From: Erythrobasidium yunnanense
Lineage: Eukaryota; Basidiomycota; Cystobasidiomycetes; Erythrobasidiales; Erythrobasidiaceae
NCBI GenBank assembly: GCA_001600175.1
Contig: BCJC01000004.1
Coordinates: 186,001-250,000 of the forward strand
Reading direction: 5' to 3'
DNA length: 64,000 bases
The translations under genes and the position numbers were made by a program. Position 1 is the stretch's first letter. Each line of letters starts with the position of its first letter. Of this stretch, positions 59,029-64,000 are shown piece after piece. The notes beneath the pieces are model-generated. The model saw nothing but the letters and a program-made list of their open reading frames with translations. It was not told the origin of the DNA and ran no database searches.

Positions 59029-61750
59029 CTATGACAACGCGCCAGACTGTTTGATGGCCTCTTCTAAGCGGCTCAGCATCTCTTCGAGACTGTCTATCTT
59101 CCGCATAACGGCTGACACGTCTTCGCTGTTTGCAGAAGTACCTCTGCCATACAGCCTCGTAAGCGGACTAGGCCGTGATCCTTCTCTTTGCAGCTCCTGC
59201 GACCGGAGTTTGCTATGCTTAGTGACGGGCGTGTGTGACCTTCCTCTCGAGTCTTGATCTTCGTCTTCTTCTTCTTCGTCCTCCTCTGACCTAGGTAGCA
59301 AGCCATTACGCGGCAGGCCGTCCTGTAGCTCTGGAGGTACGTCGAAGACCTGTACAAGACCATTAGCATTTGCTGTGTGACATGGAATCTGGACAGCCTC
59401 ACCATAGTCAAGTCGTGGTGAGCGGTAGTTGCATTCAAGAATCGCCGAATATATGTATAAACAGAGAAGGCTGATCGACCGCTTCTTATGAGCTTGTGTT
59501 TGCGCTCCCAGATCGCTATAAGTAGTAATAAAGGTGCATTCGTGGCTCTTGCAGCATAAACATTGACTTTATGGAACCATCGAGGTGTGACGCAATCTGC
59601 GAGCAGGGTAGCCGTCAGCTTGCGATCATCATACGTAGAAGAGACTTCGTGCTGACATCGAAGAGGGAAGAGGATGATGAAGGCTGGAACGTTGAAGGGT
59701 GGCTGATACAAGAAGATAGCATCGCTCTTGATGCCTTCCAGAGTGTTGACAGCCTATGGAGGGAATTCTTGTCAGCATTTGACTGCTTATGCCACAGAAG
59801 AGCCTTGATTCACCTTCTTGAATAAGACTTCGGAGGTTTCGTCGTCTGCTACATCTTTGAAGCTATGCGACAGAACAGCTACGAGGCAGCTGAGAAGCAG
59901 GTAAGACGACAGTCCGCCATAGACTACCCAAAGCAGAGGTCCAAGCCATGGATGGAAGTTGGTAGCCTGAGCTAAAGCTTTGCCATTCATTCCTGGGAAG
60001 CCGTGCAGTGTCAATTGTGTTGTTCTGACAATTTATTTGCAGAAAAGGCTTACCGAATGTCGTGTACACCATATACTGTCGATCAAGGAGGCAGTCAGCT
60101 CAATCTCGCATCTGAAGAGAGAGTCTGTGGAGGCTTACTGCAGCTATTTGCGAAACGGTGTACTCGCCGGCTCCTAGCAGATAGAATGCCAACAAGAATC
60201 CAGCAAAACACCAGAGTGCCAACAGACAAACAAAGACGAATTTGACGAACATCACTCGGAGACCGAGAACCTGTGTTACGAGACGGTCAGAACAGTATCG
60301 AGTAATCCCATAGAAAAGAATAGCTTACGATTGCGTTGTTGTTGACAACAAGGAAAGCCAGCCGCGGGAAGAGGATGATGGCTCCGCATGCTAGTACATT
60401 TAGAGACTCCGCAAAGTAGAAAGGCGAAGTATGGCTTGCGTCTTGCAGCCTCAGAACCAAATAGACGACGAACAATGCACAGAAGCATAGGTCTATGCTA
60501 TTCCAGAGGTTTCGGACGTAAACGTTCATACCATGTTCTGTAATAGACAATAGCTAAGCGTGACCAGCGATGGCTGATGTATCGAGATCCAATACTTACC
60601 GAGTACAGTCGCAAACTTGTCAAGCGCAAAGCCGCTTGCGTATATAACGAGCCAGATCTCCCAGCCATTGATTTTGTCCGGCTTCATGGCTAGAAGCAGA
60701 AGATTCTTCGGCAAGTCTCAAGTTCCTGGTTGGGCAGCACTTACTGAAGACGACCATAAGATATGATGCGAACAGAATCAAGAAGTGACAGTATTCCAGC
60801 ATATGTCGTATGCGCGGCACAATGAGCCTGTGATGGTTCAAGATAGGTGCCGTCTCCGGATTGTATATCGTGATAGGTTTCCGCTTGTATGGGTCGTGGA
60901 GGAGATCTATGAAGCTTGTCGGGCTGTAGACGATCTCGCCAGAGTATATCGCATCGATCACTCTCTGACAAGGCATCGAGCGAACGAGACGCTTCGCATT
61001 GCCTATGATAGCGAGCTGAGAGGTAGCGGATATCAGTACTAGGTGAGAAACTGCTATATGTGCTACTGACTGTCAACGCATTGCTTTTGGGGTATGAGCT
61101 TACGCTCTCGAGAGGATCGACAGCATTATGGTAATCTAAGACTTCTTGCGGAGCGCCTTGGAAGGGCGAGAAGGACGCCGCTAAGCAGTGCGCAAGATGT
61201 AGAATCTGAGTTCGGAGTGGATATGTACGTTGTCAGCTGATGTGAAAGTCGCCGAACGAACAGAAAGAAAGCCGACATACGGTCTCGTCAGACTCTGGGT
61301 CCTGATCATATCTTTTCCTGATGACTTTGACAGCGAGAATCTCGCAAAGAGCAGCTCGCGAGTGCGCCAGGGAATATGCAGACGGAGATGGGGAAGCTTG
61401 CTGGTCGAGAAAGTGGACCCGGCAGACAAGCAAGCAGTATACAAGGGCTACGTTGTCAAGTTTCGTGTACTTTTCTTGCAGTGGGGATATGAGGAAGATG
61501 AGTTTGGGAGACTCCAGCTGGGGTATAGTGAGCGGGCTGTCGCAGAGCGCCTTATCGAAAAATGATAAGGATTAATTAGAGACATGTCCGGGATCAGGGG
61601 AGACAGTTTACCTACTTCTATATCTGCCTTGATCCTGTGTATCAGGGAGAAAGTGTTCAAAGACCGCAGCTTGTCGTTGCTATATCTCGCATAGGTGCCC
61701 ATATTGCCCAGAAGCGGCTGGAGATAGCTGCTGGTATTGCGGTCGCTCAT
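59029..61750 (-). CDS. YVC1: TRPY/Yvc1-type TRP cation channel (vacuolar Ca2+ release)
   Basis: Vacuolar-membrane TRP channel that releases Ca2+ on osmotic shock or stretch. ATG chosen at 61750 (MSDRNTSSYLQPLLGNMGTY). N-terminal cytosolic part: TFSLIHRIKADIEV, PLTIPQLESPKLIFLISPLQ, VALVYCLLVCRVHFLDQQ, SRAALCEILAVKVIRKRY, LAASFSPFQGAPQEVLDY. Linker: CQRVIDAIYSGEIVYSPTSF, DPYKRKPITIYNPETAPILN. Membrane segments: CHFLILFASYLMVVF, WEIWLVIYASGFALDKFATV, LCFCALFVVYLVLRL, ALWCFAGFLLAFYLLGAGEY. The pore and S6 fall around MVYTTFG, GPLLWVVYGGLSSYLLLSCL and VAVLSHSFKDVADDETSEVL. The C-terminus has an acidic run (SEEDEEEEDEDQD), comparable with the Ca2+-sensing acidic motif of yeast Yvc1, and a closing coiled coil (RKIDSLEEMLSRLEEAIKQ). 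Stop at 59029-59031. About 10 introns; convergent with BRR2 (188 bp). Confidence 0.88.
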
Positions 61751-61950
61751 ATCGACTGGATGACTGCGCAATCGACGCAGGAAGATCCAACAGAAGGTAG
61801 CCAGTCAAGCCGCTGATCTCGAGGAAGTCGGTCCTTGGACAAAAACGGCCAAGATTCTGCAACATCAACAACTATCGTCTCAGATTTGATTGCTTTTGGC
61901 GACATTGATCGTACATGCGATAACGACATACCGCTAGCTGGGCCTCCGCG
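61751..61950. promoter_or_regulatory. Short divergent promoter, YVC1 / STB6-like
   Basis: Only 200 bp separate the two chosen start codons. Minus-strand frames cross it (61951-61751), so an upstream YVC1 exon is possible. No TATA box seen. Confidence 0.35.
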
Positions 61951-64000
61951 ATGGCAGACAGCACCAACCTCTTTCTGCTGGCGGTCCCGGCGACTCAGAA
62001 TGCAGAACCAGAGGCTTTCTACAGTGAATTCAAGCGAGTCCGGCAGAGAGTTGTACTCTATGAGTACCAGCTATACGCCGTTGAGCAAACGGTAGGTTGC
62101 AAGTCAGGTTCAATAACCGGAAAGCGAATGCTGAACGGTCGTCATATCAAGGTGGTAGACCGGTCCAAAGGCATCGGCATCGTTGCTGCAACGAACGATC
62201 CATCTCACAAGGTGTCTACTGCGGCTTTCGTTTCAGAGGACAGACTTGGCTGAACATGCGAACAGGTCATTGTCGACATACTTACCCCGCGCGCAGAGAC
62301 ATCGGAAGAGCGCTCCGAGATATGGGAGAAGGCCTTACAAGCTGTACATGATGCAACGCTCGCCTAGAGTTGCAGCAAGATAGCTGACGCTACTGTATTG
62401 CAGGGCCGGGCAGCCGGACAACGATTGAAGCAGACGCATATCGGCTATATCTTGGTCGTATCATTGATGGGCTTCAGGTCAGACCTGTCCTTGGTCTTGA
62501 TCCCGGACGGCGACTGGGAGAAGCACAAGGAAGCTCTCTATACCAATATCAATCTGCGAAGGCTAGGGCACGGCGGGCGAACCGGACTCTCACTGAATGA
62601 TCCAAGGTAAGTGATACAGGTAATGCTCGTGTCTCATGCCTTTTCATCATAGAGTCTGCACATACCAGTCCCTCACAGCAAGAACGGCTCCTCCAGATAT
62701 ACAGGCTGCCCAGCGCAGGCTCAGATGTCTTAGTGTTTCAATTAACCATCTTGACACTCATCAAGCTCGTCCAAGCTGCACTGGCTCTCTTTGGTCTAGG
62801 TCCTCTAGCCCAAGATGAGACGGGACAGCTAGTTCCAGACGGACTGCGTAAGCGCCTCCCTCTAGCTATTGAGGTGTTGTTCTGGATAAGGAGCTGAATC
62901 ATGCTATTTTCTATGATCAGTCTGTGACAGTACGATAGCGGGTCTCAGCGGTTGGCAGATCAATGTAGCAGAACCACTTATGCAGACCGAGGTAGGAGTA
63001 CAAAATCGTCAAATACCTTCCCCGACTGTGGCTGACGCACGCCCCATTCGTTTAGCTAGGGGAGAATATCCTTTCGGCGGCAACCTTGACCGCCCTCTTC
63101 TCTACGGTCATTGCCGTTCGCAATCGCCTTACCGCAATGGGTATACATCATGTATGATCTTGCTAGTTCATCACACGGACATTGCTGACCCATATACCCA
63201 GCTGCCCAGCGATCCTTTCCAGCAGCGCGCAGCGTTTCTGACTGCGTACGAGAACTACATGGTAGGTCTATAGCATTGGAAAGGAGACGGGTAGGGGTTG
63301 ACCACACCAACCTTCGCGACCTTCAGCGAGCATTCAAGCGCCCGCAAGACTCGCATTATGTCACTCTTCCCGGCATCCACTTCATCAGATCTCAGCATAG
63401 TAGAACATCGAAAGACAGCCTGAAGCGGGCGATCATGCATCGCTTCGACGACATTCGAGGAGTAGCAACAGGTGCCAATGCAGGAGATGAGTCACAGCGT
63501 TCCTCAAGCAAACAAGCTATACTCATGGAGGATGAGACTATCGACATTGACAGCTTTGTCAATGCTATCAAGAGTCGCTCCTCCCGTGATTTGGGGTGTG
63601 TCGTGAAGCTATGGAAGGGAAAAATCTCGGGCTTTTCGCTACCTGCCAATAGAAAAGATCGAGGTGGCACCTATAACACTCCATCAAGCAGCAACAATGG
63701 AAGATCGCCATATAGAAGGACTTCTCTTCCACTCGACAACCAGTTACAGCTTACAAATGACACAGAACGAGAAGCGGACCCTCCAGAAGGCATGCAATCG
63801 CCCCTAATATACGTCACTTCAGACAGTGAGGATGACAGAGGCATTGGAAGTAAGCTCTTCAAGGGTGTCTCAAAGAATGCTAAGAAATTAGGGGGAGGCG
63901 TCACTGGGTAGGCATTTCCCCTACGCCTTTGTCCTGACACTAATACCGCTTCTCCAAGGCTCTTGGACAAATCGGCAAATCGAGGTTTGCACCCACTTCT
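61951..64000 (+). CDS. STB6/STB2-like protein, 3' end outside the window
   Basis: Related to yeast STB6/STB2 (Sin3-binding proteins of unknown mechanism). ATG at 61951: MADSTNLFLLAVPATQNAEP, then EFKRVRQRVVLYEYQLYAVE. An intron leads to IVAATNDPSHKVSTAAFV; this Y-x-L-Y-x-V-E-Q plus TGDPSHKV pattern is the family's N-terminal domain. Further exons: DILTPRAETSEERSEIWEKA, IGYILVVSLMGFRSDLSLVL, IPDGDWEKHKEALYTNINLR, LGHGGRTGLSLNDP, LIKLVQAALALFGLGPLAQD, and DPFQQRAAFLTAYENYM. The last big exon (about 63276-63911) is Ser/Arg-rich and acidic (DDIRGVATGANAGDESQRSS, SDSEDDRGIGSKLFKGVSKN). The frame then passes an intron near 63911-63958 and runs off the right edge. Introns are short (about 45-60 bp). 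Confidence 0.72.

Noticed and set aside
1-64000. CRISPR arrays, rRNA, LTR or terminal-inverted-repeat elements
   Set aside because: None seen by eye. A repeat-finder run would be needed to exclude short or diverged ones.

Overview
This window is nuclear DNA of a fungus, most likely a basidiomycete with a compact genome. Genes lie on both strands, usually 200-550 bp apart. Nearly all are cut by many introns of about 45-65 bp with GT-AG (sometimes GC-AG) ends. The gene set is eukaryotic and fungal: a division-2 chitin synthase, Kar5, Set3, Nbs1, a TRPY/Yvc1 channel and an STB6-like protein. I cannot place it below phylum; a yeast-like Tremellomycete or Pucciniomycotina would fit. Coordinates of spliced genes run from start codon to stop codon and include introns.

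Layout: 1-3.2 kb, 3' part of a chitin synthase (+). 3.5-8.2 kb, an ArAE_2-type membrane transporter (-). 8.6-10.8 kb, calnexin (-), divergent from a mitochondrial hydroxyacid-oxoacid transhydrogenase (11.4-13.3 kb, +). 13.5-17.4 kb, a YMC020W-like alpha/beta hydrolase (+). 17.4-23.4 kb is a poorly conserved stretch holding several small or broken minus-strand reading frames (unknown C-terminal exons, a sirtuin-like half domain, a lone CHD1-type chromodomain, a GIY-YIG-like frame, an unknown protein) and one small plus-strand gene. 23.6-25.5 kb, complex I 49-kDa subunit (-). 25.8-31.1 kb, an MFS transporter, a Golgi-type glycosyltransferase and an unknown protein (all +). 31.2-33.6 kb, a PTR2 peptide transporter (-). 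34.05-34.15 kb, an intron-containing tRNA-Thr(UGU) (-). 34.5-36.1 kb, a Kar5-like karyogamy protein (-).

36.3-41.6 kb is the most unusual part: four head-to-tail minus-strand genes that end in dsRNA-binding domains. Three of them carry an RNase III fold whose catalytic acids have been replaced. They share intron positions and look like a local duplication of a dead RNase III/dsRBD gene.

41.8-44.9 kb is NBS1 of the MRN complex (-). 45.2-51.4 kb is a very long SET3 (PHD+SET with an RG-rich tail, -), divergent from the spliceosomal helicase BRR2 (52.0-58.8 kb, +). 59.0-61.8 kb is a YVC1-like vacuolar TRP channel (-), divergent from an STB6-like gene that runs off the right edge.

No rRNA, CRISPR array, LTR element or recognisable transposon was seen. 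The housekeeping genes do not form a pathway cluster. The only genes whose adjacency itself suggests shared biology are the four dsRBD genes.
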